The translations under genes were made by a program, and so were the position numbers. Below are positions 18,941 through 28,608 of a stretch of 64,000 nt of DNA, in pieces. The stretch comes from Leptospira bourretii (lineage in GTDB: Bacteria; Spirochaetota; Leptospiria; Leptospirales; Leptospiraceae): NCBI RefSeq assembly GCF_004770145.1, contig NZ_RQFW01000024.1, forward strand, positions 1 through 64,000, given 5' to 3'. The number at the start of each line of letters is the position of its first letter. Positions within the stretch are counted from its first letter, which is position 1. The notes under the pieces are model-generated. The model ran no database searches, was not told where the DNA came from, and worked only from the letters and a program-made list of their open reading frames with translations.

Positions 18941-20719
18941 ATGGGTACCGTGTCCATGTCGTTAGACCCTCAAACTAGCCTTAGTAAGTTTCGTAGCCTA
19001 CTCCATATTTCTTCCATTCTGAATGCCAACCTGGATTTACACCAACTTTTGCCACTCATTATGTTATATTCTAAAGATCTACTAGAAGCCGAAGCAAGTT
19101 CGCTCTTTCTTCTGGAAAATGAGGAATTTCTGTATTGTGAAGTGGCTTTAGGTGAAAAGGGGGAGATCATCCAACAGTATGCTCGTTTGGAGTTAGGTGA
19201 AGGGATTGTGGGTATGGTAGCGAGAGAAAAAAAACCAATCGCTCTAGAGGATGCTTACAAAGACCCAAGATTCAATGCAACTATGGACAAACGAACCGGA
19301 TTCAAAACAAAGTCCCTAATTTGTGTGCCTTTGTTTGTTGAAGAAAGGTTGATTGGAACTTTAGAAGTCATCAACAAAACAAATAATAGAATCTTTGATG
19401 CTTCCGATTTGGAATATTTAATTTCTCTTTCGGAAGTTGCTGCCACTGCCATCCAAAATGCAAATACCAAAGACAGTTTGGACAAACGAATTCTCGAATT
19501 GTCTCTATTATATGAATTTGAAAAATTATCAGTTTCCGAAAAAAGTCTGAACGAACTAGGCAAATGGATTCTCAATCGAGTTTTAGAATATTTGGGAGCT
19601 TCTTCTGGAACAATCTATTTAGCAAACGCCGACAAACAAGAATTAAGTATTCTTTCTGCAAAAGGGATTCCTGAAGATGCTTATGACCAAATCAAAGTTC
19701 CTTATGGGACAGGTGTCTCCGGATGGGTTGCAGAAAAAAGAGAAAGCCTTCTCATCCACAACTTGGACTTAGATCCGAGATACAACAAACTTGCTCCATA
19801 TAAATTTGAATCCAAATCTCTTATCTCGGCACCGCTCGTCTTTCAAGAGGAGCTACTTGGTGTCATCAGCATCAACAACAAAGTTTCTGGGTATGCGTTT
19901 CAACATTCTGATTTAGATTTATTAACAAATATTGCGGCAAGACTCAGTAGTACGATCAAAAACGCACAACTATTCCATCAAATTATTGATACAGGGAAAG
20001 AGTTGAATCGGGCAAAAAACATAATGAAAAAAATTATGCCATCGATTCTACCAAATTCAAACGGACTTTCTTACGGTGTCGCGCACATTCCTCTAGAACA
20101 AGTTGGCGGTGACTTTTATGATGTAACTGAATTAGAAGATTCTAAGTTTTCAATTTTGATTGCAGACATTTCTGGACATGGACTTTCCGCTGCTGTTCTT
20201 GCCGCAATGGCCCATATGGTTTTAAAAAATTTTGAACCAGATATCAAACTTAGCCCATCATTATTTTTGACAACTTTGAACCATATGTTGTATGGGAAGT
20301 TAGCAGGAAATTTTCTCACTGCTTTCTATGGAATCATTGATCTCAAAAATAATACTCTGCTTTGTGCTAACGCAGGCCACAATGCTCCATTTTTATTGGA
20401 CAAAAAAGACTCTCCCTTAATTCAACTTGATGTGAAAGGAAAAATTTTAGGGCTGATCCCCGATCTATTTTACGAAGAAAAAAAGTTTCCATTTGCACCG
20501 GGAAATCGTTTGGTCATGTATACCGATGGAATTACCGAACATATGTCAAAAGACCATAACAAACGTTATGATGAAGATTTATTCCAAAAGGCAATTTTAA
20601 AATCAAAAACCCTTGATTCCCAAAACTCAGCGGACGATCTCATTCAGGCCGCAAGAGAGTATGTTGGAACAAATGATTTTGCAGATGATGTCACCGTTTT
20701 GTTAGTCGATCGTATTTAA
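18941..20719 (+). CDS. GAF-GAF-PP2C (RsbU/SpoIIE-type) serine phosphatase
   Basis: The 592-residue cytoplasmic protein has two GAF sensor domains (about 20-180 and 200-350) followed by a PP2C-like SpoIIE phosphatase domain. Metal-binding and catalytic motifs include VGGDFYDVTELE near 387, IADISGHGLSAA near 407 and the final DDVTVLLVDR. Such enzymes dephosphorylate STAS-domain anti-sigma antagonists in partner-switching cascades. A STAS protein is encoded at 52247-52606, too far away to be an operon partner but a possible substrate. The start at 18941 has GAGA ahead of it, and an ATG five codons later is also possible. Confidence 0.92.
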   Translation: MGTVSMSLDPQTSLSKFRSLLHISSILNANLDLHQLLPLIMLYSKDLLEAEASSLFLLENEEFLYCEVALGEKGEIIQQYARLELGEGIVGMVAREKKPIALEDAYKDPRFNATMDKRTGFKTKSLICVPLFVEERLIGTLEVINKTNNRIFDASDLEYLISLSEVAATAIQNANTKDSLDKRILELSLLYEFEKLSVSEKSLNELGKWILNRVLEYLGASSGTIYLANADKQELSILSAKGIPEDAYDQIKVPYGTGVSGWVAEKRESLLIHNLDLDPRYNKLAPYKFESKSLISAPLVFQEELLGVISINNKVSGYAFQHSDLDLLTNIAARLSSTIKNAQLFHQIIDTGKELNRAKNIMKKIMPSILPNSNGLSYGVAHIPLEQVGGDFYDVTELEDSKFSILIADISGHGLSAAVLAAMAHMVLKNFEPDIKLSPSLFLTTLNHMLYGKLAGNFLTAFYGIIDLKNNTLLCANAGHNAPFLLDKKDSPLIQLDVKGKILGLIPDLFYEEKKFPFAPGNRLVMYTDGITEHMSKDHNKRYDEDLFQKAILKSKTLDSQNSADDLIQAAREYVGTNDFADDVTVLLVDRI

Positions 20720-20793
20720 CAAAAGTGACATCTTCCCATTCCATCTTTGGAGATTTCAGATTTAAAAAAAATATAATCTGGATCTAAAATCTT

Positions 20794-22539
20794 TCAAGAT
20801 GTTATTTCCATCCTTTCTGTACTACCCGTATGGTAATGTTCGACTAAATCCATAATTTTTTTAGGTTCCGAGACCACAAGAGAACTCTTTTCTTGTAAGG
20901 TTTCTGATTTATACGCAATGACCTGAGCCTGCTCTGATAACCCAAGCAGAATACTAGAAATTTGTTTGGAAGCAAGATTTGCCTCTAATACAGATTGGTC
21001 AATTTGATTGACTTGGTCTTCGACAGACTCTAATTTTACCTTCACTCGGTTTGATTCTTGAAGGTCATGGTATAAAGATGCAGCTACTTTATTTAAAATT
21101 GATTTCATTTCATAAAACAAATCGGATACTGAAAAAATTTCCGAGGAAGCATCTTTCACCTTTGTCGAAGTTTCTTGGATCACAGACAATGTCTCATCTA
21201 CATAGGTTTTAATTTCTTCAGCTGACACTGCAATTTGTTCATTCAAACTCATCATTTCTTTTGCTACGATCGCAAATCCTGCACCTACATGTCCGGCCCT
21301 TGCTGCCTCAATAGAGGCATTTAATGAAAGTAAGTTGGTTCTATCCGCAATCTCAGTGATCATAGAAACTATATTTAAAATTTTACTAGAAACTTTTTTA
21401 ATAGCATCAATTCCTTCCAAAGAATCCGATATTTTTTGTTTTCCTAAATCGGCTTTTTCTGTCGACCTAACCGACAATTCATCCAATCCTCTTAATGCAT
21501 TCTGTGTTCCGTTTAAATTTTGGTTCACAGCATTCATATAATCTCTCATGTCAGACATGATCACCGAATGATTGGCAGTGATTTGTTTGATATTGGTGAG
21601 AGCAGAGGTCAGTTCTTCCATACAGGCAGCTGCTTCTTCACTTCCAGAAGCCATGGAATGGGTGGAAGTAAAAAAGTGATTGGTAAGATCAGTTAATTCT
21701 TCGGAAATTCGAATGGAAACATGAGTTGCTCTTTGGATTTGGGAAACAATACCCCAAAGGTTAATGCTCATACTCTTCATAGAAAGTAACATAATTTTGA
21801 CTTCATCCCTACTATCGTTATGAAAATGATCTGGGTATTGGAACCTACCAGATGAAACGGAAATGACGGATTCCGTTGCTTTTTGTAGTTTTTTATTTTT
21901 TTGAGACAATAAATAGATAAAGCTGAAAGCAATCACTGTTTGTAACAAAAACAAAGTGGCACATAACAATGGTTTATCTGAGTATAAAAAACAAAATAAA
22001 CCTAAAAATGGAAGGCAACCCGCAATTACAAAAAAAACGTCTAAATATTTAACGGTTCTAAGGTTTTTTGCAACTTTTCCTTTTTTCCCAAAAGAAAATT
22101 TTTGTTTCCCCATTTTTTTGTATAACTCTTCATAATACTTCTTTTTATCATCAGCCAATTTTTTCCGAACCGAAACATAACCGATGACCTTTCTTTCTTC
22201 GTTTAAGATAGGAGTGATTGTGGCATCAACCCAATAGTAATTCCCTGATTTCGCTCTATTTTTAACTGCTCCAGTCCAAGGAAGTCCTACCTTAATATAG
22301 TCCCACAGTTCTTGGAACACAATTTTTGGCATGTCAGGATGCCGAACAATATTATGTGGTTTCCCGATCATTTCTTCAACAGTATATTCGGAAATTCTTG
22401 CGAAGTCAGGCGACACATATGTAATCAATCCTTTTGCATCGGTGCGAGAGATGATGACATCTGATTCGGTAAGAACATTTTCAACTAAATTTATTTTTGC
22501 ATTTTTCAATTGTTTTCTCCCATCCTTCTCAACTAACAT
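20794..22539 (-). CDS. PAS-containing methyl-accepting chemotaxis protein (Aer-like)
   Basis: The protein (about 581 residues) begins with an Aer-type PAS domain: [20 protein letters not shown] and the characteristic NIVRHPDMP, a module that often binds FAD and senses redox state. Two adjacent membrane segments follow near residues 165-215, then a HAMP-like region and the signalling domain with [17 protein letters not shown] near 410. There is no periplasmic domain, as expected for energy taxis. I chose the ATG at 22539, although a TTG at 22572 is in frame and neither has a convincing ribosome binding site. Confidence 0.93.
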   Translation of the reverse strand: MLVEKDGRKQLKNAKINLVENVLTESDVIISRTDAKGLITYVSPDFARISEYTVEEMIGKPHNIVRHPDMPKIVFQELWDYIKVGLPWTGAVKNRAKSGNYYWVDATITPILNEERKVIGYVSVRKKLADDKKKYYEELYKKMGKQKFSFGKKGKVAKNLRTVKYLDVFFVIAGCLPFLGLFCFLYSDKPLLCATLFLLQTVIAFSFIYLLSQKNKKLQKATESVISVSSGRFQYPDHFHNDSRDEVKIMLLSMKSMSINLWGIVSQIQRATHVSIRISEELTDLTNHFFTSTHSMASGSEEAAACMEELTSALTNIKQITANHSVIMSDMRDYMNAVNQNLNGTQNALRGLDELSVRSTEKADLGKQKISDSLEGIDAIKKVSSKILNIVSMITEIADRTNLLSLNASIEAARAGHVGAGFAIVAKEMMSLNEQIAVSAEEIKTYVDETLSVIQETSTKVKDASSEIFSVSDLFYEMKSILNKVAASLYHDLQESNRVKVKLESVEDQVNQIDQSVLEANLASKQISSILLGLSEQAQVIAYKSETLQEKSSLVVSEPKKIMDLVEHYHTGSTERMEITS

Positions 22540-22778
22540 ATCGTAAACTAGAAAGATGGGAAATTGAATCAACTAGGTTGTCCATTTTTTATGGACAAAC
22601 CACGTTGATATTTGTCAATAAGGCATAGGGGAATCTACGAACTTCCCCAAGTGAAAGAGTGGTTCATTTTTTTGCTAAAATCAGGAATGAACTAGAGGTA
22701 AAATTTCACCAACTAACCATTAAATGTGCAAAGCATTGATCAACTAACAAAACAACAGATTACGCCAAGAAAACTTTC

Positions 22779-23420
22779 CTATAATTCAATCATTTCCCGA
22801 CTAAGAAATTGTAATTTTTCCAATAACTCTGGATTCTCTTTGCAATCATTTGCAAAATCCGTCTCAAATGCATCTACGAGCAAACGAATGGAGGCACTTG
22901 AAGTGTTAAATTCAATACCGCCATCAAAGGAATTAGAAAAAACAGGAAGCACAAGATAAAACGGAATCGTTAACCAAGAGTTGATCCTTCTTCCTTTGAT
23001 TGGGTATGTATAATCGCGGATTAGTTTTTTATCATCTCTGTTGGAAAGGGTAAAGGTTACCCAAGAATGTGATTCTTCCAAGGAAGGAAAAATCCCGAGT
23101 GTCAATAGAAAAAGAATTGTAGAGATCCCGGCGCCGTTCACTCCCGAAGAGGATGTATATGTTAAATCTATTTTGGTGGTTTGGCTTAACTTGAATAATT
23201 GTGATTTTGATAATTCATATTCAAGAGCGGATGAATTATACAAATTTGGTTTTCCTGCTTCAACTTTTCGAACAAGATTAAAACGAAGTTTCCCTTGTTG
23301 TAGAATTTCATAGGCTTCTGAATTTTTTGTTCCATGGTTTGCAATGGAAAAATAGTGTAAATTACAGGAAAAGCTGAAAGATAAGGCAAATACCAAGGTA
23401 AGCTGGAATAATCGTTTCAT
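22779..23420 (-). CDS. Small lipoprotein, intact copy of a duplicated family
   Basis: The 213-residue product has a lipoprotein signal ending FSFSC at about residue 19. It carries a hydrophobic stretch near 100-115 (STILFLLTLGIFPSLEES) and another near 152-163 (WLTIPFYLVLPVF). I do not know the family. A close paralogue lies at 28609-29240 on the same strand but is broken there; comparing the two shows conserved blocks NLYNSSALEYELSKSQLF, SSGVNGAGIS, RDYTYPIKGRRI, FETDFANDCKENP and the final MIEL. The two copies bracket the accessory gene region. Confidence 0.8.
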   Translation of the reverse strand: MKRLFQLTLVFALSFSFSCNLHYFSIANHGTKNSEAYEILQQGKLRFNLVRKVEAGKPNLYNSSALEYELSKSQLFKLSQTTKIDLTYTSSSGVNGAGISTILFLLTLGIFPSLEESHSWVTFTLSNRDDKKLIRDYTYPIKGRRINSWLTIPFYLVLPVFSNSFDGGIEFNTSSASIRLLVDAFETDFANDCKENPELLEKLQFLSREMIEL

Positions 23421-23499
23421 AACCTAAAGTATATTTTGGAATTCCGCTTAAGGCAAGGCAAGCGGATTTCCTTTGTTGGATGATATCAATCCAAACGAA

Positions 23500-23721
23500 T
23501 CAACTAGAATACAAAGCACCCACACAAGTCCCACAGATATCGGAATCGGCATTCGCTGATTTGGCTACGGCCACTCTGATTTTTTTTAAATCTAACCTTT
23601 GGGAAGATTTTTCCATCGTATGTTTGGAAGGATCAAAACCACAGGGGAAGGATTTTATTCCTCCCTTTTCTACTTGGATATGCGCTAATTCTACATTTTC
23701 AAAACGAATGAGTGTGTACAA
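23500..23721 (-). CDS. Small cysteine-containing protein of unknown function
   Basis: A 73-residue frame starts at a TTG (23721) with a good AAGAGG site seven bases upstream, which decides for this strand over the overlapping frame on the other strand. The product is basic, with FPCGFDP in the middle and a CxxC pair at the end (DICGTCVGALYSS), which could hold a metal or form a disulfide. I recognise no family. The gene lies in the gap between the lipoprotein gene and the large accessory gene, and could still be a false frame. Confidence 0.45.
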   Translation of the reverse strand: MYTLIRFENVELAHIQVEKGGIKSFPCGFDPSKHTMEKSSQRLDLKKIRVAVAKSANADSDICGTCVGALYSS

Positions 23722-24060
23722 ACTTTAACCTCTTGTGCAACAAGAATCATATTTGAATCCAAAGGAACTATTACAAACAAAAAAGTTTGGCAAAAACTTT
23801 ATATTTTTGTCTCTTTGTGACCCATATCCAACTAGGACTGAAACCAAAACCTCAAAATAAAAAACCACATAATGGCTATTAGTGTGTTTTAGACCTATAA
23901 CTATAATAAAAAAAAAGATCAAACCCATACAAAAAATCGAATATAATCGTTTACTTTATTAGGTGGGGAGGTCGACTATTTTAATAAACAGAGACAAGGA
24001 AAATACTTTAGGTAAACCTTCTCCCATTTCTTTATAATTAACTACATTTTGATTAATCAA
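23722..24060. other. AT-rich stretch before the large accessory gene
   Basis: About 340 bases without a supported gene. A 67-codon frame on the minus strand (23725-23928) is hydrophobic and looks like AT-rich noise. Near 23955-23966 TTTATTAGGTGG appears, sharing TTAGGTG with the site at 28031-28037 beyond the large gene. A perfect palindrome ends at the start codon of the large gene. No clear ribosome binding site is present at the usual distance from that start. Confidence 0.5.
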
Positions 24061-24061
24061 A
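24048..24061. promoter_or_regulatory. 14-base perfect palindrome at the start codon
   Basis: TTTGATTAATCAAA is fully self-complementary and its last base is the A of the ATG at 24061. It could be an operator for a dimeric regulator or a small RNA hairpin around the start. In AT-rich DNA a chance palindrome of this length is not very rare. Confidence 0.3.
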
Positions 24062-27000
24062 TGAAACTGCCACTTTCATACAAAGCACAAGAAAAATTAA
24101 AATCTCTAAGCGAAAGATTTAGCTACTTGACGCATAATCCGCACTTCACTTCTGCCGGCTACGTTGACAAAAGGATAAAATCCGAAAATCTTCAATATAA
24201 CCTTTCACTGATTATTTCTCATATAATAATCAAACTCAATATTCCCAACAAAAGCGTTGGTGTCTTTAAAAAAATCATAACAGAATACAATGAATCTGAG
24301 GGTAAAAATTTAACTCTTGAAGATTTTGAAAAAGTTGGTTGGATCAGGATTATTTACGGGGAGGTAGTAATTCCTCAATCAATAAACAGCCTTTTCTGGA
24401 GAATAGACAATTCATCAAAAAAAGGTGAGTCAATAAATATCCCAATAGAAAAGACAGATTTAGTTAATTGCTTACGAATTTATTACAAAGCCAACTTAGA
24501 AGGAGAAAGATTCATTATTTCGAAATCAGATCTCGACTTTATCATAAACAGATACTCGCCAAAGAATGTCACGATAGCAATGTTAGAGGAAAGAGGAATA
24601 ATCGCAATTGACAAGAAAAATAATTCATATTACTGGCAAGTCAAAAATGATTACGCTAAAAGCTTAAACCATGAGATAGCCTCCACACTTTGGCTGTTAA
24701 TTGGTGGAGAAAATGCAACGAGTAAAGAATTTTCAATATATGCAAATTTAATTCGAGTAACTGAAATTTGGATTGATAGCTTTGAATCTTATTTAGACAG
24801 ACAAAACATCGACAAAATTGCCGAACTGGCTGAAAACTATTTATATTCCGAGGTTGATTTATTAAACTCTGATCAAGAATTCAAAAAAATATACTTAGAT
24901 ACATTTTCCCATAATAGTAATTTCGAAGATACGATTCCCAATATTGAAATTAACAATAACAATACTTTTGAATTCATAAAAAACATTAAGACTCAAAATG
25001 TAAGATTTCAAGAATTCTTTGGACACCAAAATGCACGTGAATTTTATTATTTAATATTAAGAATTATAATAAACAGTAATTCCAAGAAATTACAAATTTT
25101 CCAAAAATTCATAAAAGACATAACGAGACCTTTCATAGTATGGACATTGTATGAAGATATTCCTAGATTTTTTCCTTTTGCTATCCCGTATCTTTTGGAT
25201 GATACAGAATTAATTCCAGTCGCATTTAGCTTAATTGATGAAATACGCATTAATACAGGTCTTTTAATTGAACAAGCAGACTCCAGAAAAAGAGATGAAG
25301 AACGTCTAGATTTATTAAACCAACTATGGTTAGAATTGTTTGATTTTATATTAGAACTTTTCTCCTCCGTCCATTCAGAAGACCAATTAAAAGGCGAAGC
25401 GATTGCAGAAGTATTAATCCCACTGGTTCAGAAAGTATTCAAACCTAATGCAGGTAATCAACATTACATAATTTCTCATAATGCATTAAAAAGACGTTAT
25501 GATGAGGCGTTAAAAATACTAAGCAATAAAAGGATTCAACAATCGAACATTTATCTAAACCCTACGATTAGCCCCAAAATAATAAGTTCTATATTACCCT
25601 CTCTATCGGATTACATTAAACTTGAATTAGGATTAACATTTCAGTCGCAAATTAGATTCATTAACCTAAACTCCTCCATACTCCATTTATCAATAGAAGT
25701 TTTAAGACTCCTTAACTCGCGATTCGAAGAAGGTGAATTGAATGAAAAAAATAAACAATTACTTATAAAAGCCAAAACAGACTTAGTTTTTTCACTAAAA
25801 GATCATATAACGGAGTTTCATTTTCAAAACGAAATCAATACTAGCGGTAACGAAGAAAATATAAATAAAAGAAAATACAGAACAAATCTAACTGGGTTTG
25901 GTATAGAAATCATAGATTGGGGATATTTATTTTCCCATTTTGCCAAATTGAACCTTTTAGATGCATTTCATAGTAACTTCATAAAAAATATAAATTTTGA
26001 TATCATGACCAACAAATATAGCGAACAAAACAAGGAGCAATCAGAAAAAATTAGACTCTATTTAAAAGCAATGATAGTGGGCTTCATTTCAATCGGCCAA
26101 AAGAAAACTATATATGAAACTGAAGACCTACCGGCAAGCAATACTCTTATTCAGATTGAAAAATGGATAAAAGAATTATCCCTGCAATATTCATTAGATG
26201 ATTTGTCTAACAAAAGGGTAGATGTTTTTAAAGAAATAAATACTGGCTTTGGATATGATATTTATTTTCAACGTTTAACCATTCTTCTTTATAAAAGTAT
26301 CAATTATTTCACAATTGAAAATTCAAATGACTTCATTATTGAATTTTTTGCTTCAAGTAACGACATCGGAAGAATGCTGGCTGCCATCAATATACTCGAC
26401 TCAAAAGAACAACAGAACATAATATCTCAAAGAATTTCTTCAGTAAATTTGGATATTTTTCTGGAAGAAGTTTTTACGACAACTGAACTTCAATACGTTT
26501 CCATTGAAGCTGCTAATTCCGAAAATCATTGGGAACTAGCGAAACCAATGATAGAGAGAATCCAAAACCATTATAAAAGGGTTAATCACCCTGACGAAAA
26601 TAGAGACCTCATCCTATTTGAAATCAACTTGTTATTAGCTTTTAAAGAGAGGGATTTCAACAAACTTAATAGCATCGAAATTACCCAAAAACAATACATC
26701 GATAAGGAAACTTTCAAAAAAAAGGATAAAATAAAGCAATACTATACGGCTTTATTTATATTATACAATGATAAAAACTATGAGGAGGCAATCAAATTAT
26801 TCAAATCACTTCTATCAAAAGACATAAAGAATACCAACTTAGCATATCATTTATATAGAGCAGAGACCCTCAAGGCAATAAGTGTCATGAATACCGAATT
26901 TTTGATTGAAGCAAATCAAAATTGGGAAAATTTCATTAACTTTCTTTCTGATAATGAAAAAATTGGACTATCTGAATTATCCGAGTTAGTAGCAATCAAT

Positions 27001-27930
27001 AGCCTGCACTATTTGGCCGCTACTAAAAATACGAGAGCCTTCGACCAGACGATAAACAGGCTTTCAAAAAAATCCATATATGAATTAGAAATCATACCAA
27101 CTGTATATAACTTTTACATTGGGAGGAATTTACATGAATTAGCTTATGACTATATTCAAGATGCAAATGAATTTCTTTTGCAAAACAGAATGGAAATAAC
27201 ATCTAACATCAAAGATTTGTTTTCAAACTCTGGAAATGATCATTTATTTAATAAGTTCAAAATTAGCCTTGAAAGAATTAGGAACCTCCATCCGTCAAAA
27301 ATTCCAAACATTTCACCAGACATAATAAACGGCAAAAAAAACTTAAGCGACTTTATCCTAAATGAAATTATCCAGTGTTTAAAAATAGTTCAGGAAAAAA
27401 AAGAGGCCTTAAGACAAATCACTCATGAAAATAGATTCAATGACTTTCTACAAGCGATCTTAAGATTTCGCTTTCCTTTTTGGGGATGGACAATTACTGA
27501 CCAGTCAAGACTCGGTACATCTAGCGGTGGTGCAGATGCAGGAAATGCTGATTTAGTTATTCAATCTGGCGGTGGAGAGAATTTCGCTTTGATTGAAGCC
27601 TTTATTTTAAGAGACAAAAACTACACGGAAACGCATATTTTAAAGTGCCCAAAATACATTTCCAATATAAAGAGATATTATATTTTAGTTTATTTTTTAG
27701 GCGAATCTATTTCTCTTGGGGGTAAATGGAACCAATACAAAACGGATGTTACATCAATCACTTACCCTAATAATTTTGCCATTAATCCGATAGTAGGGAT
27801 TACCGATTTGGATAAGGAATTTGAAGATGCGGTAAATATTAAAATTGGAAAATCTATCCACGGAGAAAATATTGAGATGTTCCACATTATGATTAATATA
27901 CAAACAGGACCGCCCCCCAAGCAAACTTAA
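24061..27930 (+). CDS. Large helical protein with C-terminal nuclease-like domain; candidate defence protein
   Basis: The product has 1289 residues and I recognise no full-length family. Residues about 75-210 hold two similar modules (FEKVGWIRII...LFWRIDN and LEERGIIAIDKKNNSYYWQV) that look like winged-helix units. A long helical body follows, with TPR-like repeats near 890-960 (YYTALFILYNDKNYEEAIKL). No Walker A motif or signal peptide is visible. The last 170 residues resemble a PD-(D/E)XK core: E1123 in ENRFNDFL, GTSSGG, D1164 in GNADLVI and E1179 in ALIEAFIL, then HILK and YYILVYF. The lysine usual after the last glutamate is replaced by phenylalanine, as in some related domains. ATA and AAT codons are frequent and no good ribosome binding site is seen, both suggesting acquisition. 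A defence role is inference. Confidence 0.8.
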   Translation: MKLPLSYKAQEKLKSLSERFSYLTHNPHFTSAGYVDKRIKSENLQYNLSLIISHIIIKLNIPNKSVGVFKKIITEYNESEGKNLTLEDFEKVGWIRIIYGEVVIPQSINSLFWRIDNSSKKGESINIPIEKTDLVNCLRIYYKANLEGERFIISKSDLDFIINRYSPKNVTIAMLEERGIIAIDKKNNSYYWQVKNDYAKSLNHEIASTLWLLIGGENATSKEFSIYANLIRVTEIWIDSFESYLDRQNIDKIAELAENYLYSEVDLLNSDQEFKKIYLDTFSHNSNFEDTIPNIEINNNNTFEFIKNIKTQNVRFQEFFGHQNAREFYYLILRIIINSNSKKLQIFQKFIKDITRPFIVWTLYEDIPRFFPFAIPYLLDDTELIPVAFSLIDEIRINTGLLIEQADSRKRDEERLDLLNQLWLELFDFILELFSSVHSEDQLKGEAIAEVLIPLVQKVFKPNAGNQHYIISHNALKRRYDEALKILSNKRIQQSNIYLNPTISPKIISSILPSLSDYIKLELGLTFQSQIRFINLNSSILHLSIEVLRLLNSRFEEGELNEKNKQLLIKAKTDLVFSLKDHITEFHFQNEINTSGNEENINKRKYRTNLTGFGIEIIDWGYLFSHFAKLNLLDAFHSNFIKNINFDIMTNKYSEQNKEQSEKIRLYLKAMIVGFISIGQKKTIYETEDLPASNTLIQIEKWIKELSLQYSLDDLSNKRVDVFKEINTGFGYDIYFQRLTILLYKSINYFTIENSNDFIIEFFASSNDIGRMLAAINILDSKEQQNIISQRISSVNLDIFLEEVFTTTELQYVSIEAANSENHWELAKPMIERIQNHYKRVNHPDENRDLILFEINLLLAFKERDFNKLNSIEITQKQYIDKETFKKKDKIKQYYTALFILYNDKNYEEAIKLFKSLLSKDIKNTNLAYHLYRAETLKAISVMNTEFLIEANQNWENFINFLSDNEKIGLSELSELVAINSLHYLAATKNTRAFDQTINRLSKKSIYELEIIPTVYNFYIGRNLHELAYDYIQDANEFLLQNRMEITSNIKDLFSNSGNDHLFNKFKISLERIRNLHPSKIPNISPDIINGKKNLSDFILNEIIQCLKIVQEKKEALRQITHENRFNDFLQAILRFRFPFWGWTITDQSRLGTSSGGADAGNADLVIQSGGGENFALIEAFILRDKNYTETHILKCPKYISNIKRYYILVYFLGESISLGGKWNQYKTDVTSITYPNNFAINPIVGITDLDKEFEDAVNIKIGKSIHGENIEMFHIMINIQTGPPPKQT

Positions 27931-28036
27931 CATTCTCTCTATTGCAATTTACAAAAATTGTTTTAAGGATTAAGAACTTAGCTATCAAGTTTGTATTGAC
28001 TTTTTGCCAATACAAACTTCAAATCAAACGTTAGGT
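27925..28036. other. attC-like segment downstream of the large gene
   Basis: ACTTAAC at 27925-27931 (form RYYYAAC) overlaps the stop codon of the large gene, and GTTAGGT at 28030-28036 (form GTTRRRY) follows 98 bases later; the two can pair along all seven bases with one wobble. Between them is a strong hairpin. This recalls an integron attC site, but the hairpin is placed asymmetrically (55 bases to one side, 10 to the other), which argues against it. Confidence 0.25.
27987..28019. repeat. Perfect 12-base inverted repeat (hairpin)
   Basis: AAGTTTGTATTG at 27987-27998 and CAATACAAACTT at 28008-28019 form a perfect stem with a 9-base loop. It lies 57 bases after the large gene and 50 bases before the next start. 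There is no T run after it, so it may be a Rho-dependent terminator, an RNA-stabilising structure or part of a recombination site. Confidence 0.7.
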
Positions 28037-28069
28037 GAATATTTTTATGACAAACCAAGGAAATATATA

Positions 28070-28576
28070 ATGAAGATTCGTTTGCTGTTCGTGTTTACTT
28101 TATTTTCACTAACATCCATTAGCTGTTTTTATGGGGTTGCAAGAATCGGATCTACGGAATGGGTAGACGAGTCTTTCGAAATCACAGAAGAACGAAAAAA
28201 ATTTAAAAATGCTACTGACTTTCGTAACCCACCTGTTTATTCCAAAGCAGATATCATTGCCAAATGGGGAGAACCATCTAAGTCAGGAAATGATGTGGTT
28301 TGTGATTATATCGCGTACCGGGATGGATTCGAATGGACTATCATTGGCGCCATGGTTTGGATCATACCCATCCCTCTTTTGATTCTGCCTACCGGTTTCG
28401 ATTATATAAGAATCTACTTCAAAGAGGAAAAAAGTGTGGGACTCACAAAAGCCCACTATGCAGAAACGCATGCCCTTGGTTATGGTTGTGGTGATAACTC
28501 CTGTGGTTTCATTCGAGGACAAACTTCCGATTATAGGTCTCGAAGGAGGAAACCAACGGTTTGTATGGTGGAGTGA
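28070..28576 (+). CDS. Probable lipoprotein of unknown function
   Basis: The 168-residue product has a signal peptide with a lipobox-like end (TSISC at residue 18). I chose the ATG at 28070 over an upstream in-frame start because AAGGAA precedes it and the signal peptide then begins at residue 1. The centre has a hydrophobic stretch (IIGAMVWIIPIPLLILPTGF near 100-120) and the block ADIIAKWGEPSK, reminiscent of SmpA/BamE-like lipoproteins in which a short helix and a W/Y-G-x-P segment recur. The C-terminus has a CGDNSCGF pair of cysteines. Function unknown. Confidence 0.72.
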   Translation: MKIRLLFVFTLFSLTSISCFYGVARIGSTEWVDESFEITEERKKFKNATDFRNPPVYSKADIIAKWGEPSKSGNDVVCDYIAYRDGFEWTIIGAMVWIIPIPLLILPTGFDYIRIYFKEEKSVGLTKAHYAETHALGYGCGDNSCGFIRGQTSDYRSRRRKPTVCMVE

Positions 28577-28608
28577 CAACTCAATACAATAAAATGTATC
28601 TGTTAACT

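Noticed and set aside
23480..23728. Plus-strand frame of 82 codons overlapping the small cysteine protein
   Set aside because: The minus-strand frame has a much better ribosome binding site and a compact C-terminal CxxC motif.
23725..23928. 67-codon minus-strand frame with a hydrophobic start
   Set aside because: It is in AT-rich DNA, lacks a clear ribosome binding site and has no protein-like pattern beyond a run of hydrophobic residues.
24061..27930. STAND/NACHT-type ATPase reading for the large protein
   Set aside because: No Walker A motif (GxxxxGK[ST]) or Walker B motif could be found in the sequence.
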